In this document: positions 17,394 through 26,462 of the stretch, piece after piece
Position numbering within the stretch: the first letter of the stretch is position 1
Layout: each line of letters starts with the position of its first letter
Origin: Bradyrhizobium diazoefficiens
Lineage (GTDB): Bacteria; Pseudomonadota; Alphaproteobacteria; Rhizobiales; Xanthobacteraceae
NCBI RefSeq assembly: GCF_016616885.1
Contig: NZ_CP067102.1
Location: 2,942,501 to 3,006,500 of the forward strand
Length of the DNA stretch: 64,000 nt
Direction of reading: 5' to 3'
The notes under the pieces: model-generated
The model's database searches: none
What the model was told of the DNA's origin: nothing
What the model saw: only the letters and a program-made list of their open reading frames with translations
Translations under genes and position numbers: made by a program

Positions 17394-18482
17394 TCAAAAT
17401 CCCTCACGAAGCAGCATCTGCAATTCGGCCTTGTGGAGCTTGCCAAGCCCCAGCGTCTCCAACGTCCGGCCGCCTTGCGTAAAATCCTCGCCGCAGATTG
17501 CGCCGCCGATGGCCAGGAAAGCCTTGGCGAGCGGAGCAGCCACCCCGGCTAGCTGGGCGACAGATACCAGCAGCGACAAGCCGAGCCGCAGATCCTCGCG
17601 CATGTAGCGGTGCTCGGTCAGCACGATCTGCTCGCGCCAGTCGCCGGAATCGGTCAGGCGATCATGTGAGCCACGGCCATACATCCAGATCTCGCCCTCC
17701 TTCGCATAGTGATGAGCGAGCGGAAAATGTGGTGCGCCGTAGCCAAGCGCCTCGCGCACGGCGATCCGCTCGGCGTCGAGGGCATCGGTCATCCGTCGGA
17801 TTGCGGCCTGCGTGCCCTCCTTGTGGATGTCCCACCGCTCGAAATGCTCGATCGGACCCGCATTCATCACGATCAGCGGAGGATGAATGATGCAGCCCGC
17901 ATTCATCAGCGCGCCGGATAGCGCGTCACCGCAAGGCTCGATCACATCGGGGAAGGCGCGTCCAATCACCTCGAGCGCATGTGGCGCCTGATCGAGCGGG
18001 AACACGCCGACCGGCAGTCGTTTGGCGCGGATGGTGATCGCGACCTCGAACGGGCCGTGCTTGCGGGTGAGCCACGGCAGCGTGCCGGTTTCAGCGAAGC
18101 TCGCCTTTGCGCGATTGCCGGCGTCCCGCGCGGCCTGCGCAAAGATCATCGAGCCGAATGTTGCGGGCGGCAGAAACACGACCTGGCCATCCCGCAGATG
18201 CGGCGCGAGGAGCGGGGCGATATCCGCCTGCGCGAAGGCGGGGGCGGGACACAGGATCAACTCGACCTCGCTGACGGCTTCGGCGATGTCGGTGGTTACC
18301 AGCGCCAGCTTCACGTCGTGCTCGCCATTGTGATCCTTCACCAGGATGTGCGAGCCGGCAGCACGATGTGTGGCGACCTGTTCTGCGTCACGGCGCCAGA
18401 GTCGGACCTCATGCCCCGACAGCGCAAAGTCACCCGCGGCCGCGAAAGAACCGTTCCCGCCACCCAGAACCGCGATCTTCAA
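17394..18482 (-). CDS. opine dehydrogenase-like NAD(P)-dependent enzyme
   Basis: A 362-residue protein of the octopine/nopaline dehydrogenase family. Seen: N-terminal dinucleotide site IAVLGGGNGSFAAAGDFALSGH, and the C-terminal domain with SGALMNAGCIIHPPLIVMNAGPIEHF and GAPHFPLAHHY, where the conserved His expected for the opine active site occurs. It would reductively condense an amine or amino acid with a 2-oxoacid, or do the reverse. The start is TTG at 18482, overlapping the ligase stop (TTGA); an upstream start would run deep into that gene. Its presence in a presumed anthranilate operon is unusual. Confidence 0.75.
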   Translation of the reverse strand: MKIAVLGGGNGSFAAAGDFALSGHEVRLWRRDAEQVATHRAAGSHILVKDHNGEHDVKLALVTTDIAEAVSEVELILCPAPAFAQADIAPLLAPHLRDGQVVFLPPATFGSMIFAQAARDAGNRAKASFAETGTLPWLTRKHGPFEVAITIRAKRLPVGVFPLDQAPHALEVIGRAFPDVIEPCGDALSGALMNAGCIIHPPLIVMNAGPIEHFERWDIHKEGTQAAIRRMTDALDAERIAVREALGYGAPHFPLAHHYAKEGEIWMYGRGSHDRLTDSGDWREQIVLTEHRYMREDLRLGLSLLVSVAQLAGVAAPLAKAFLAIGGAICGEDFTQGGRTLETLGLGKLHKAELQMLLREGF

Positions 18483-20005
18483 GTTGCTTCTCCTTGCGCG
18501 CGTGACTGCGCATCGAGTTGCTTCAGCAGGAAATGCTGGACCTTGCCCAGCGCTGTACGCGGCAGGTCGGCGACGAAAACGATGTCGCGTGGGACCTTGT
18601 AGCGGGCGAGCTGGGCCTGAACGTGTGCCCTCAGCTCGTCCGCTTCGAGCCGGCAGCCGGATCGTCGGATGACATAAGCGACGGGGACTTCGTCCCAGCG
18701 CGGGTCCGGCCGGCCGATCACGGCGCATTCGCTGACATCAGGATGTTCGAGCAGCACCCGTTCGACCTCAGCCGGATAGACGTTCTCGCCGCCGGAAATG
18801 ATCATGTTCTTCTTGCGGTCGCGGACCCAGAAGTAGCCGTCCGGGTCGCACAGGCCGATATCGCCGGTGCGATACCAGCCGTCGTGCAGCGCATCTCGCG
18901 TGGCGTCCGCATTGCCCCAATATTCGAAGAAGACGTTGGGGCCGCGCACCGCGATCTCGCCGGGCGTGCCCGCCGGCACTTCGTTGCCAGCCTGATCGAT
19001 CACCTTCGCTTCGCAGCACAGGCCGGCAAGTCCGGTCGACCCCACGCGCGAGAGATCGCCGCCGAGGCGGGTGTAAACGGCGATAGGGCAGGTTTCCGTC
19101 GAACCGTAGACTTGCAGCACCGGCACACCGCGCGCGACGAAGCGATCAATCAGGTGGGGCGGCACGATGGTCGAGCCGGTCGCGACGGCTCTCAAAGACG
19201 AGAGATCGGTTGTCGCCCAGGCGGGCTGATCGCTGATGGCCTGGATGATCGCCGGCACCATGACCGTCAACGTCGGCCGCTCCCGTTCGATGGCCGCAAG
19301 TGCCGTGTCCGGCGTGAAGCGGGCATGAATCGTCACGGTGGCACCGAGCTGGAGCGCCGCGGTGGTCTGGATGTTGAGCCCGCCGACGTGGAAGAACGGC
19401 AGCACCGTCAGCACATGATCGTCGGACGTCATGTTGTGCATGTGCTGGCTCATGACGCCGTTCCAGAACAGCGCCTCCTGGCGCAGCACAGCGCCCTTCG
19501 GCCGCCCGGTTGTTCCCGAGGTGTAGACGATGAGCAGCGGGCAGGAGAGATCGGTGTGCGGGTTGCGTCCGCTGCTCGCCTTGCGCGTCAGGAGGCTTTC
19601 GAAAGTCGTTCCGTACGGTGGCGTGAAATCGAGGCCGATGACCGTGGTCCCCGGCGCAAGTTGGGGAAGGATTCCCTCAAATGCCTGCTCGAGCACCAGC
19701 ACTTTGGCGCCGGCATCGGTCAGGATGAAGAGCTGCTCGGCGACAGCCAACCGCCAGTTCAACGGCACCAGCATTGCGCCGAGCCGCGCGCATGCATAGA
19801 GCAGGACCAGATAGTCCGGCCGATTCAGGCTCAGGATCGCGACGCGGTCACCGCGGCCGACACTCAATTCCTGCTTCAAGGCCGTTGCGGCCCGTTCGAT
19901 GCGATCGGCGAACGCTGCGTAGCTCAGCCGCTCCCCCTCGAAGGCGATGGCGGTCCTGTCCGGCGAAAACGCCGCGTTGCGATCGATCAGACTGCAGAGA
20001 TCCAC
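18479..20005 (-). CDS. acyl-CoA synthetase, class I adenylate-forming
   Basis: A 508-residue AMP-dependent synthetase. Seen: P-loop YTSGTTGRPKGAV, the QVYGSTET motif, GWYRTGDIG, the hinge RDRKKNMIISGGENVYP and the catalytic Lys in RTALGKVQHFLLKQ. It makes a carboxylic acid adenylate and then the CoA ester. It is a second ligase besides the one at 30303 and could activate a downstream ring-opened acid or an alternative aromatic acid. The start is GTG at 20005, two bases after the stop of the upstream gene, so the genes are coupled. Confidence 0.85.
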   Translation of the reverse strand: MDLCSLIDRNAAFSPDRTAIAFEGERLSYAAFADRIERAATALKQELSVGRGDRVAILSLNRPDYLVLLYACARLGAMLVPLNWRLAVAEQLFILTDAGAKVLVLEQAFEGILPQLAPGTTVIGLDFTPPYGTTFESLLTRKASSGRNPHTDLSCPLLIVYTSGTTGRPKGAVLRQEALFWNGVMSQHMHNMTSDDHVLTVLPFFHVGGLNIQTTAALQLGATVTIHARFTPDTALAAIERERPTLTVMVPAIIQAISDQPAWATTDLSSLRAVATGSTIVPPHLIDRFVARGVPVLQVYGSTETCPIAVYTRLGGDLSRVGSTGLAGLCCEAKVIDQAGNEVPAGTPGEIAVRGPNVFFEYWGNADATRDALHDGWYRTGDIGLCDPDGYFWVRDRKKNMIISGGENVYPAEVERVLLEHPDVSECAVIGRPDPRWDEVPVAYVIRRSGCRLEADELRAHVQAQLARYKVPRDIVFVADLPRTALGKVQHFLLKQLDAQSRAQGEAT

Positions 20006-20007
20006 CG

Positions 20008-21297
20008 TCAGTCGTCCGTTTCGCCGGCCTCGTACAACGCCTCGCGACCGATCCGGTCGAGGCAGAGCTCGGCTGTCCAGGGCAGCATCAGCGAGCCGCA
20101 GCGGCTGTCGCGATAGATGCGCTCCAGCGGCAGCGAGCGGAGCATGGCCTGCCCCCCGCAGGTGCGGATCGCGAGCGCGGCGAGCTCATTGGCGCCTTCC
20201 ATCACCGAATATTGCGCGGCATAGGCGCGTAGCACCTGCTCCTTGCTCGGATTGGCGCGCGCCTCGGTCACGGCCTGGAACCAGATCGCCTTGATTTGCT
20301 CGAGCTTGATCTGCATCTGCGCGACCGCGATCTGCTTGGTCGGATACATCCGCCGCTTGACCGGCGGCGTGCCTGGAACCTCGCCACGCAGATAGCGCAC
20401 CGTGAAATCGTAAGAGGCTTGCGCGAGGCCCATATAGGTCGGCGACAGCGTCAGGAACATGTGCGGCCAGCGCATCGCCGCCTGGAAATAGACGCCGCGC
20501 GGCATCAGCGCGGAATCCTCCGGGACGAACACGTCCTTGAACAGCAGCGTCCGCGAGACCGTGCCGCGCATGCCGAGCGGATCCCAGTCACCGACGACGG
20601 ACACGCCTTGCGACTCCGCGGGGATGGCGAGGTACAGCGTATTGCGGCGTGAGGCCTTCTCGCCTTCCTCGATCTCGGTGCAGAGCACGCCGTAATAGTC
20701 GGCGTGACCGGAGAGCGATGCAAAGATCTTCTTGCCGTTGACGATCCAGCCGCCTTCGACGGGCTTTGCTTCCGTGCCGAAAGCGACGCCGCCGGCGGCT
20801 GCCGCGCCGCCCTCGGAGAACGGCTGCGAGTAGATCGCGCCGTCCGCGACGATGCGCTTGTAATGGACGGCGCGCCGTTTTTCGTGTTCCGCGCGGGTCT
20901 CCGGGTCCATGTCGAGATCATCAGCCAGAGGCCCGGACCATAGCGTCGAACAGACATGCATGTTCCAGGTCAGCGCGGTCGCGCCGCAATAGCGGCCGAT
21001 CTCAGCGGCTGCCAAGGCGTAGGTCTGGTAGTTTGCGCCAAGCCCGCCGTGTTTCTTCGGTACGGCGATGCCCAGCAGGCCGACGCGGTGCAGGTCGCGA
21101 TAATTCTCGGTCGGGAAGATCGCCTCGCGATCGTAGGCGGCGGCGCGACCCGCGAACACGCTTTGGCCGATCTCGCGCGCCCGCGCGATGATGCCAGCCT
21201 GCTCGTCGCTCACGCGGAACGCCACGGGATCGAAGATCGGCGCATCCAGCACGACCCTGTCGGTGGCGCCAACGGTCTTGCTGACTTGCATGGTCAT
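20008..21297 (-). CDS. acyl-CoA dehydrogenase-family flavoprotein
   Basis: A 429-residue enzyme. Seen: NYRDLHRVGLLGIAVPKKHGGLGANYQTYALAAAEIGRYCGATALTWNMH, the flavin-binding barrel (YSQPFSEGGAAAAGG, WIVNGKKIFASLSGHADYYGVL), DWDPLGMRGTVSRTLLFKDVFVP, and the C-terminal helices with IRTCGGQAMLRSLPLERIYRD. It fits an acyl-CoA dehydrogenase introducing a double bond in a CoA thioester. The start at 21297 follows AGGTGA. It is in a tight leftward operon with the hydrolase upstream (7-base gap) and the synthetase downstream. Confidence 0.85.
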   Translation of the reverse strand: MTMQVSKTVGATDRVVLDAPIFDPVAFRVSDEQAGIIARAREIGQSVFAGRAAAYDREAIFPTENYRDLHRVGLLGIAVPKKHGGLGANYQTYALAAAEIGRYCGATALTWNMHVCSTLWSGPLADDLDMDPETRAEHEKRRAVHYKRIVADGAIYSQPFSEGGAAAAGGVAFGTEAKPVEGGWIVNGKKIFASLSGHADYYGVLCTEIEEGEKASRRNTLYLAIPAESQGVSVVGDWDPLGMRGTVSRTLLFKDVFVPEDSALMPRGVYFQAAMRWPHMFLTLSPTYMGLAQASYDFTVRYLRGEVPGTPPVKRRMYPTKQIAVAQMQIKLEQIKAIWFQAVTEARANPSKEQVLRAYAAQYSVMEGANELAALAIRTCGGQAMLRSLPLERIYRDSRCGSLMLPWTAELCLDRIGREALYEAGETDD

Positions 21298-21304
21298 GGC
21301 GCAG

Positions 21305-22123
21305 TCACCTGTGTTTTGCAGCAACGGAATCGACGAAGCCGCCGAGAGCCTTGTCGAACGCATCAGGTCGTTCAAGATTGGCGAGATGGCCGACGCCGGG
21401 GAGTTCGATATACTCAGCTGCGGGAATGTAGGTCGCTGTTTTCGCCATCATTGGCGCAGGCGCGTTGTTGTCTTTGGAACCAGACAGCAGCAGCGTCGGC
21501 ACGGAAATGTCCTTGAGCGTGCTGCGCTGATCGAACCCGATCAAGGCCAGCATCATGGCGCGATAGCTCGCTTCGGGCACACTCCCCATGCAATCGCGTG
21601 CAAGCTCCATTCCCTTGGGATCGGGGTCGTCGCCGACGAGCTCCTTCACCAGGGACGGTGCCAGCGACTTCATGGTCTCGCCGCGGTCGAGCGGGCCCAG
21701 CCGCGCCGCGATGAACGATTTCTGCCAGTCGCCGTCGGCCTTGCCGAAGGCCGGGCTGGTCTGTGCGAGGACAACGGCGCGCGCGAGTTTCGGCGATTGC
21801 ACCAGCCATTTCTGGACGATCATGCCGCCGATCGAATGGCCGACCAGAATGGGGCTTGTCGCCCCGGTCTGCTCGATGAATTGCTGGAGTGCATCGGCCA
21901 GGGCAGCGATGCTGACACTGGCGAGCGGCGCCGAGCCGCCATAGCCCGGCATGTCCCACGCGATCGCGCGGAAACGATTGCCGAATGTGGCAAGCTGCTG
22001 CCGCCAGGCCCGCGCCGCGCCGCCAATGCCATGCAGGAAAATCAGGGGTATCGCGTCCGGATCGCCCGCGGCTTCATAGGCGAAGCGTCCGTCCCTTGTT
22101 ATCATTGGCGCAGGCTGCGACAC
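21305..22123 (-). CDS. alpha/beta hydrolase
   Basis: A 272-residue alpha/beta-hydrolase fold enzyme. Seen: oxyanion-hole region LIFLHGIGGAARAWRQQL, nucleophile elbow VGHSIGGMIVQKW (Ser about residue 97), likely acid Asp in LLLSGSKDNNAP and the catalytic His in LPGVGHLANLERP. It is the first gene of the leftward operon; a C-C, ester or thioester hydrolysis step on a ring-derived intermediate is likely. Two MarR-type operator motifs lie between it and the divergent short-chain dehydrogenase. Confidence 0.85.
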   Translation of the reverse strand: MSQPAPMITRDGRFAYEAAGDPDAIPLIFLHGIGGAARAWRQQLATFGNRFRAIAWDMPGYGGSAPLASVSIAALADALQQFIEQTGATSPILVGHSIGGMIVQKWLVQSPKLARAVVLAQTSPAFGKADGDWQKSFIAARLGPLDRGETMKSLAPSLVKELVGDDPDPKGMELARDCMGSVPEASYRAMMLALIGFDQRSTLKDISVPTLLLSGSKDNNAPAPMMAKTATYIPAAEYIELPGVGHLANLERPDAFDKALGGFVDSVAAKHR

Positions 22124-22184
22124 GCGACATCCTTTTGCTTGGCTACGTGATGCTAACAGGCCTGTGGGGGATGGAAAGAGATAA

Positions 22185-22198
22185 TTTTATACTTAAAG
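22185..22198. promoter_or_regulatory. MarR-type operator candidate, hydrolase side
   Basis: TTTTATACTTAAAG, a member of the motif family TTTKAAGCCTAAAA (either orientation) seen six times in this catabolic region. It lies 62 bases before the start of the leftward hydrolase operon and is AT-rich against a GC-rich background. Confidence 0.55.
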
Positions 22199-22264
22199 CA
22201 ATTTTCGAGCCGGTCTCTTGCAAGAGAGTGTTTGCGGCGTCGATCCGCGCTTTCGTTGCAAAAG

Positions 22265-22278
22265 TTTGAAGGTTAAAA
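22265..22278. promoter_or_regulatory. MarR-type operator candidate, dehydrogenase side
   Basis: TTTGAAGGTTAAAA, same motif family, 43 bases before the start of the rightward short-chain dehydrogenase gene. Together with the site at 22185 it gives one site per divergent promoter. Confidence 0.6.
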
Positions 22279-22320
22279 TATATCGGAGGAACGATCAGCA
22301 GATCTTGAGGGAGCCCGCGC

Positions 22321-23082
22321 ATGTCCGCATTGCCGCATTCGCCGCACGCGCTGGTGACCGGTGGCGGTCGCGGCATCGGCCGCGCGATCGCAGCGTCTCT
22401 TGTCGGCGCCGGTGCCACCGTGACGGTGCTTGGCCGGAATGCCGCTACTCTCGAAGAGGCGGTGAGCGCAGGCGCCGCGCATTGTGCAGCCGTCGCCGAC
22501 GTCTCGGACGAAGCGGCGCTCAAGGCAGCGATCGCCGCAGCGCATGTGCGAAAGCCGATCGATATCCTGATCGCAAACGCCGGCAGCGCCGAATCCGCGC
22601 CGTTCGCGAAATCGGACAGTGCCCTTTTTGCGCGGATGATGGACGTCAATTTCATGGGCGTTGTTCACGCCGTCAGCGCAGTATTGCCGGGGATGAAGGA
22701 TCGCCCCTATGGGCGCATCGTTGCGATTGCATCGACGGCCGGGCTCAAGGGTTATGCCTATGTGAGCGCGTATGCGGCGGCGAAGCACGCCGTGATCGGT
22801 CTTGTGCGTTCGCTTGCGCTGGAGATGGCCGGCAGCAACGTGACCGTGAATGCGGTCTGCCCCGGCTTCACCGACACCGATCTGGTTGCCGGCAGCATCG
22901 ACAACATCATGAAGAAGACCGGGCGAACCCGCCAACAGGCCATTGCCGAACTCGCGAAGCACAATCCGCAGGGACGCCTGATCACGCCGCAGGAAGTGGC
23001 GAATGCCGTGCTGTGGTTGTGCAGTGAGAATGCCAGTGCGATCACGGGGCAGGCGATTGCGGTCGCCGGTGGCGAAATCTAG
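22321..23082 (+). CDS. short-chain dehydrogenase/reductase (SDR)
   Basis: A 253-residue classical SDR. Seen: cofactor site TGGGRGIGRAIAASL, IANAGSAESAP, catalytic Ser in IVAIASTAGLKGYAYVSAYAAAKHA with YxxxK (Tyr about 151), and C-terminal TGQAIAVAGG. It interconverts a hydroxyl and a keto group, probably the ring alcohol or 3-hydroxyacyl-CoA stage of the pathway. It starts the rightward unit with the crotonase downstream (43-base gap). Confidence 0.9.
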   Translation: MSALPHSPHALVTGGGRGIGRAIAASLVGAGATVTVLGRNAATLEEAVSAGAAHCAAVADVSDEAALKAAIAAAHVRKPIDILIANAGSAESAPFAKSDSALFARMMDVNFMGVVHAVSAVLPGMKDRPYGRIVAIASTAGLKGYAYVSAYAAAKHAVIGLVRSLALEMAGSNVTVNAVCPGFTDTDLVAGSIDNIMKKTGRTRQQAIAELAKHNPQGRLITPQEVANAVLWLCSENASAITGQAIAVAGGEI

Positions 23083-23125
23083 CGTGCGTGGCCGAGGTAC
23101 GGAACAAGGAAGCTAAGGAGATCGC

Positions 23126-23962
23126 ATGAGCAGACCAGCCAATCCCGTCACCGTGCCGCTCGCGGATTATTCGCCGCAACATTTTCTGCTGGCCGTGGTC
23201 GACGGCGTTGCGACCGTGACGCTCAATCGTCCCGAGCGAAAGAATCCGCTGACGTTCGAGAGCTACCGCGAGTTGACGGATTTCTTCCGTGCCTGCGCGT
23301 TCGACGACACGGTCAAGTCGATCGTCGTCACCGGCGCCGGCGGCAATTTCTCGTCTGGCGGCGACGTGTTTGAGATCATCGGCCCTCTGGTAAAGATGGA
23401 CACCAAGGGGCTGACCGCGTTCACCCGGATGACCGGCGATCTGGTCAAGGCGATGCGGGCGTGCCCGCAGCCGATCGTGGCCGCGGTCGAGGGCATCTGC
23501 GCCGGTGCCGGCGCGATCATCGCCATGGCATCCGACATGCGGCTCGCCGCGAGCGGCGCCAAGGTGGCGTTCCTGTTCAACAAGGTGGGTCTTGGCGGCT
23601 GTGACATGGGCGCCTGCGCGATCCTGCCGCGGATCATCGGCCAGTCCCGCGCCTCCGAGCTTCTGTACACCGGCCGGTTCATGACCGCGGAAGAGGGCGA
23701 GCGTTGGGGCTTCTTCAGCCGCATCGTCACGCCGGAGCAGGTGCTGCCCCAGGCGCAATTGCTGGCCAAGCAGGTGGCGGAAGGGCCGACCTTCGGCAAC
23801 ACCATGACCAAGCGGATGCTGGCCATGGAATGGGCGATGTCGGTGGAGGAAGCGATCGAAGCGGAGGCCGTTGCACAAGCCCTGTGCATGACGACGGCTG
23901 ATTTCGAGCGTGCCTTCGAAGCTTTTGCCAACAAGGTCAAGCCGGTCTTCCGGGGCGACTGA
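23126..23962 (+). CDS. enoyl-CoA hydratase/isomerase (crotonase) family
   Basis: A 278-residue crotonase. Seen: [20 protein letters not shown], the oxyanion-hole segment [17 protein letters not shown] and the second hole [25 protein letters not shown], followed by [15 protein letters not shown]. It hydrates or cleaves an enoyl-CoA or ring-CoA intermediate. A ribosome site AAGGAG precedes the ATG. Position between the SDR and the 2-aminobenzoyl-CoA monooxygenase/reductase supports a role in the same route. Confidence 0.9.
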   Translation: MSRPANPVTVPLADYSPQHFLLAVVDGVATVTLNRPERKNPLTFESYRELTDFFRACAFDDTVKSIVVTGAGGNFSSGGDVFEIIGPLVKMDTKGLTAFTRMTGDLVKAMRACPQPIVAAVEGICAGAGAIIAMASDMRLAASGAKVAFLFNKVGLGGCDMGACAILPRIIGQSRASELLYTGRFMTAEEGERWGFFSRIVTPEQVLPQAQLLAKQVAEGPTFGNTMTKRMLAMEWAMSVEEAIEAEAVAQALCMTTADFERAFEAFANKVKPVFRGD

Positions 23963-24009
23963 GCTGCCTTTCCTGCGGGAAAGCCGGAACGGGGACTTGC
24001 CAGAAATTA

Positions 24010-24023
24010 TTTTAGGCTTAAAA
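24010..24023. promoter_or_regulatory. MarR-type operator candidate before the monooxygenase/reductase gene
   Basis: TTTTAGGCTTAAAA, exact reverse complement of the core at 30237-30250, placed 35 bases before the start codon at 24059. Exact agreement between two separate promoters is the best support for a real operator. Confidence 0.7.
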
Positions 24024-24058
24024 TAGTTTTCATGGCCGGGTGAATTGGCGAGGCTCCC

Positions 24059-26410
24059 ATGAAAGTCGCGATCATCGGTGGCGGACCTGCGGGTCTCTAC
24101 GCAGCAATCCTGCTCAAGAAGCAGCGCCCAAGCGCCGATGTCATCGTCTATGAGCGCAACCGCGCCGACGACACGTTCGGCTTCGGCGTGGTTTTCTCGG
24201 ACGCCACGCTCGACAATTTCGAAAAGCACGATCTTCCGAGCTACCGCCGCATCACCCAGGAGTTCGCCTATTGGGATGATATCGCCGTGCATTTTCGCGG
24301 CACGGTGCATCGGGTCGGGGGCAATGGCTTTTGCGGCTGCTCGCGGCAAAAACTGCTCCTGATCCTGCAGGAGCGGGCGCAGGAGCTCGGCGTCAGCCTG
24401 CATTTCGAAGTGGATATCGACGACGAGTCGCGCTTTGCGGATGCCGATTTGATCCTGCTTGCCGATGGCGTCAACAGCCGTTTCCGTGAGAAATATGCCG
24501 AGCACTTCCAACCGGAGGTCGATCTCCGTACCAACAAGTTTGCCTGGATGGGCTCGACCAGGCCGCTCGATGCCTTCACCTTTATCTTCCAGGAGACGGA
24601 GTGGGGACCTTTCATCGCCCACGCCTACCAATATGAAGCGGGGCACTCGACCTGGATTTTCGAGACCGATCCGGAGACTTTCGAGCGGGCAGGGCTGACG
24701 GGGCTGAACGAGACCCAGTCCGCCGCACGGATGGCTGAAATCTTCGGCTGGTTCCTCGACGGGCACAAGTTGCTGACCAACCGCTCGATGTGGCGCAATT
24801 TCCCGATGATCCGCAGCAAGCGCTGGGTCAAGGGCAACATGGTGCTGCTCGGCGACGCCAAGGCGAGCGCGCATTTCTCGATCGGCTCCGGCACCAAGCT
24901 CGCAATGGAAGATGCGATCGCGCTGGCCGACGCGATGGCAAAGGCACCCGACATCAAGGCCGCGCTGGATGTCTATGAGCACGGCCGCCGCGAGGAGGTC
25001 GAGAAGACCCAGCACGCTGCCGACGTCTCGCTGGTCTGGTTCGAGCATGTCGACCGCTTCTGGGATTTCGATCCCGTGCAGTTCGCCTTCGGCGTGATGA
25101 CGCGCTCGAAGGCCATCACCTATGACAATCTGAAACTCCGCGCGCCCGATTTCGTCGCCGAAGTCGAGAAGTCCTTCGCCAGGCAAGTGCGTAGCCATGG
25201 TTTCGACGTCAGCACCGACAAGCCGATGGTGCCGCTGTTCCAGCCATTCCGCTTGCGCGAGATGGAGATCGCGAACCGCGCTGTGATGTCGCCGATGTGC
25301 ATGTACTCGGCGAAGGAGGGCGTTCCCGGTGATTTCCACCTCGTGCACTACGGCTCGCGCGCCATCGGTGGCGCCGGCCTGATCTTCACCGAGATGGCCT
25401 GCGTCAGCCGCGACGCCCGGATCACGCCTGGCTGTGCCGGATTGTGGAATGACGAGCAGGAGGCGTCATGGCGGCGCATCGTGGATTTCGTTCACGGCAA
25501 CTCGGCCGCAAAAATCTGCCTGCAACTCGGGCACGCGGGCCGCAAGGGTGCGACCAGGCTGATGTGGGACGGCATGGACCGTCCCCTGGAGGAGGGCGGC
25601 TGGGAGGTATTCTCGGCATCGCCGCTGCCCTATTTCCCCGACAGCCAGGTGCCGCGCGAGCTCGATCGCGCCGGCATGAGCGCCGTGCGAGACTCTTTCG
25701 TTGCCGCGGCCAAGCGTGGCGAGCGCTGTGGCTTCGATATGCTCGAGCTGCACTGCGCCCACGGTTATCTGCTCGCGAGCTTCATCTCGCCGCTGACGAA
25801 CAGCCGCACGGACGAATATGGCGGTTCGCTCGAAAACCGGCTGCGCTTCCCGCTCGAGATATTTGAGGCGCTGCGGGCGGTATGGCCGAAGCACAAGCCG
25901 ATGTCGGTGCGCATCTCAGCGACTGACTGGGCCGACGGCGGCATTACCGGTGACGATGCGGTTGCCATCGCACGCGCCTTCGCCGAAGCTGGAGTCGATC
26001 TCGTCGATGTCTCGACGGGCCAGACCGTGCGTGATGCGCAGCCGGTCTATGGGCGCATGTTCCAGACGCCGTTCTCCGATCAGGTTCGCAATGAGGCGCG
26101 GGTAGCCACCATGTGCGTCGGCAACATCACGACCGCGGACCAGGCCAACACCATTTTGGCGGCCGGCCGGGCCGACCTCGTCGCGCTCGGCCGGCCGCAT
26201 CTGGTCGACCCCTTCTTCACCATGAAGGCGGCGGCCTGGTACGGCGCAAACGACGCGTTCTGTCCGCCGCAATACCTACCCGGAAAGGACCAGATCTTCC
26301 GCAACAGCGTCCGCGATCGGCAGGATCTCGAGGAGCTGCGAATTAAGGCTAAGCCCAAGACCCGAGCTGAGCTCAAGGCGGAGGCGACAAAGCCGCTTGC
26401 GGCGGAGTGA
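24059..26410 (+). CDS. 2-aminobenzoyl-CoA monooxygenase/reductase (two-domain)
   Basis: A 783-residue fusion. Residues 1 to about 385 are an aromatic flavoprotein monooxygenase: FAD site [20 protein letters not shown] motif [12 protein letters not shown] and GD motif [17 protein letters not shown]. Residues about 395-760 are an old yellow enzyme: [47 protein letters not shown] and YGGSLENR. This order is that of the Azoarcus evansii 2-aminobenzoyl-CoA enzyme, which hydroxylates the ring and then reduces it to 2-amino-5-oxocyclohex-1-ene-carbonyl-CoA. The nearby aminobenzoate ligase supports this; the related salicylyl-CoA 5-hydroxylases share only the first domain. Confidence 0.85.
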   Translation: MKVAIIGGGPAGLYAAILLKKQRPSADVIVYERNRADDTFGFGVVFSDATLDNFEKHDLPSYRRITQEFAYWDDIAVHFRGTVHRVGGNGFCGCSRQKLLLILQERAQELGVSLHFEVDIDDESRFADADLILLADGVNSRFREKYAEHFQPEVDLRTNKFAWMGSTRPLDAFTFIFQETEWGPFIAHAYQYEAGHSTWIFETDPETFERAGLTGLNETQSAARMAEIFGWFLDGHKLLTNRSMWRNFPMIRSKRWVKGNMVLLGDAKASAHFSIGSGTKLAMEDAIALADAMAKAPDIKAALDVYEHGRREEVEKTQHAADVSLVWFEHVDRFWDFDPVQFAFGVMTRSKAITYDNLKLRAPDFVAEVEKSFARQVRSHGFDVSTDKPMVPLFQPFRLREMEIANRAVMSPMCMYSAKEGVPGDFHLVHYGSRAIGGAGLIFTEMACVSRDARITPGCAGLWNDEQEASWRRIVDFVHGNSAAKICLQLGHAGRKGATRLMWDGMDRPLEEGGWEVFSASPLPYFPDSQVPRELDRAGMSAVRDSFVAAAKRGERCGFDMLELHCAHGYLLASFISPLTNSRTDEYGGSLENRLRFPLEIFEALRAVWPKHKPMSVRISATDWADGGITGDDAVAIARAFAEAGVDLVDVSTGQTVRDAQPVYGRMFQTPFSDQVRNEARVATMCVGNITTADQANTILAAGRADLVALGRPHLVDPFFTMKAAAWYGANDAFCPPQYLPGKDQIFRNSVRDRQDLEELRIKAKPKTRAELKAEATKPLAAE

Positions 26411-26462
26411 CCGCCCGTGCGACGCTAACCCGATTGCCTGTATACTGAGTGGAGTAGGGGCG

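Noticed and set aside
18518..20116. 532-codon plus-strand open frame
   Set aside because: Antisense to the acyl-CoA synthetase gene, which has every family motif.
23042..25348. 768-codon minus-strand open frame
   Set aside because: Antisense to the crotonase and monooxygenase/reductase genes, with shadow-type composition and no motifs.
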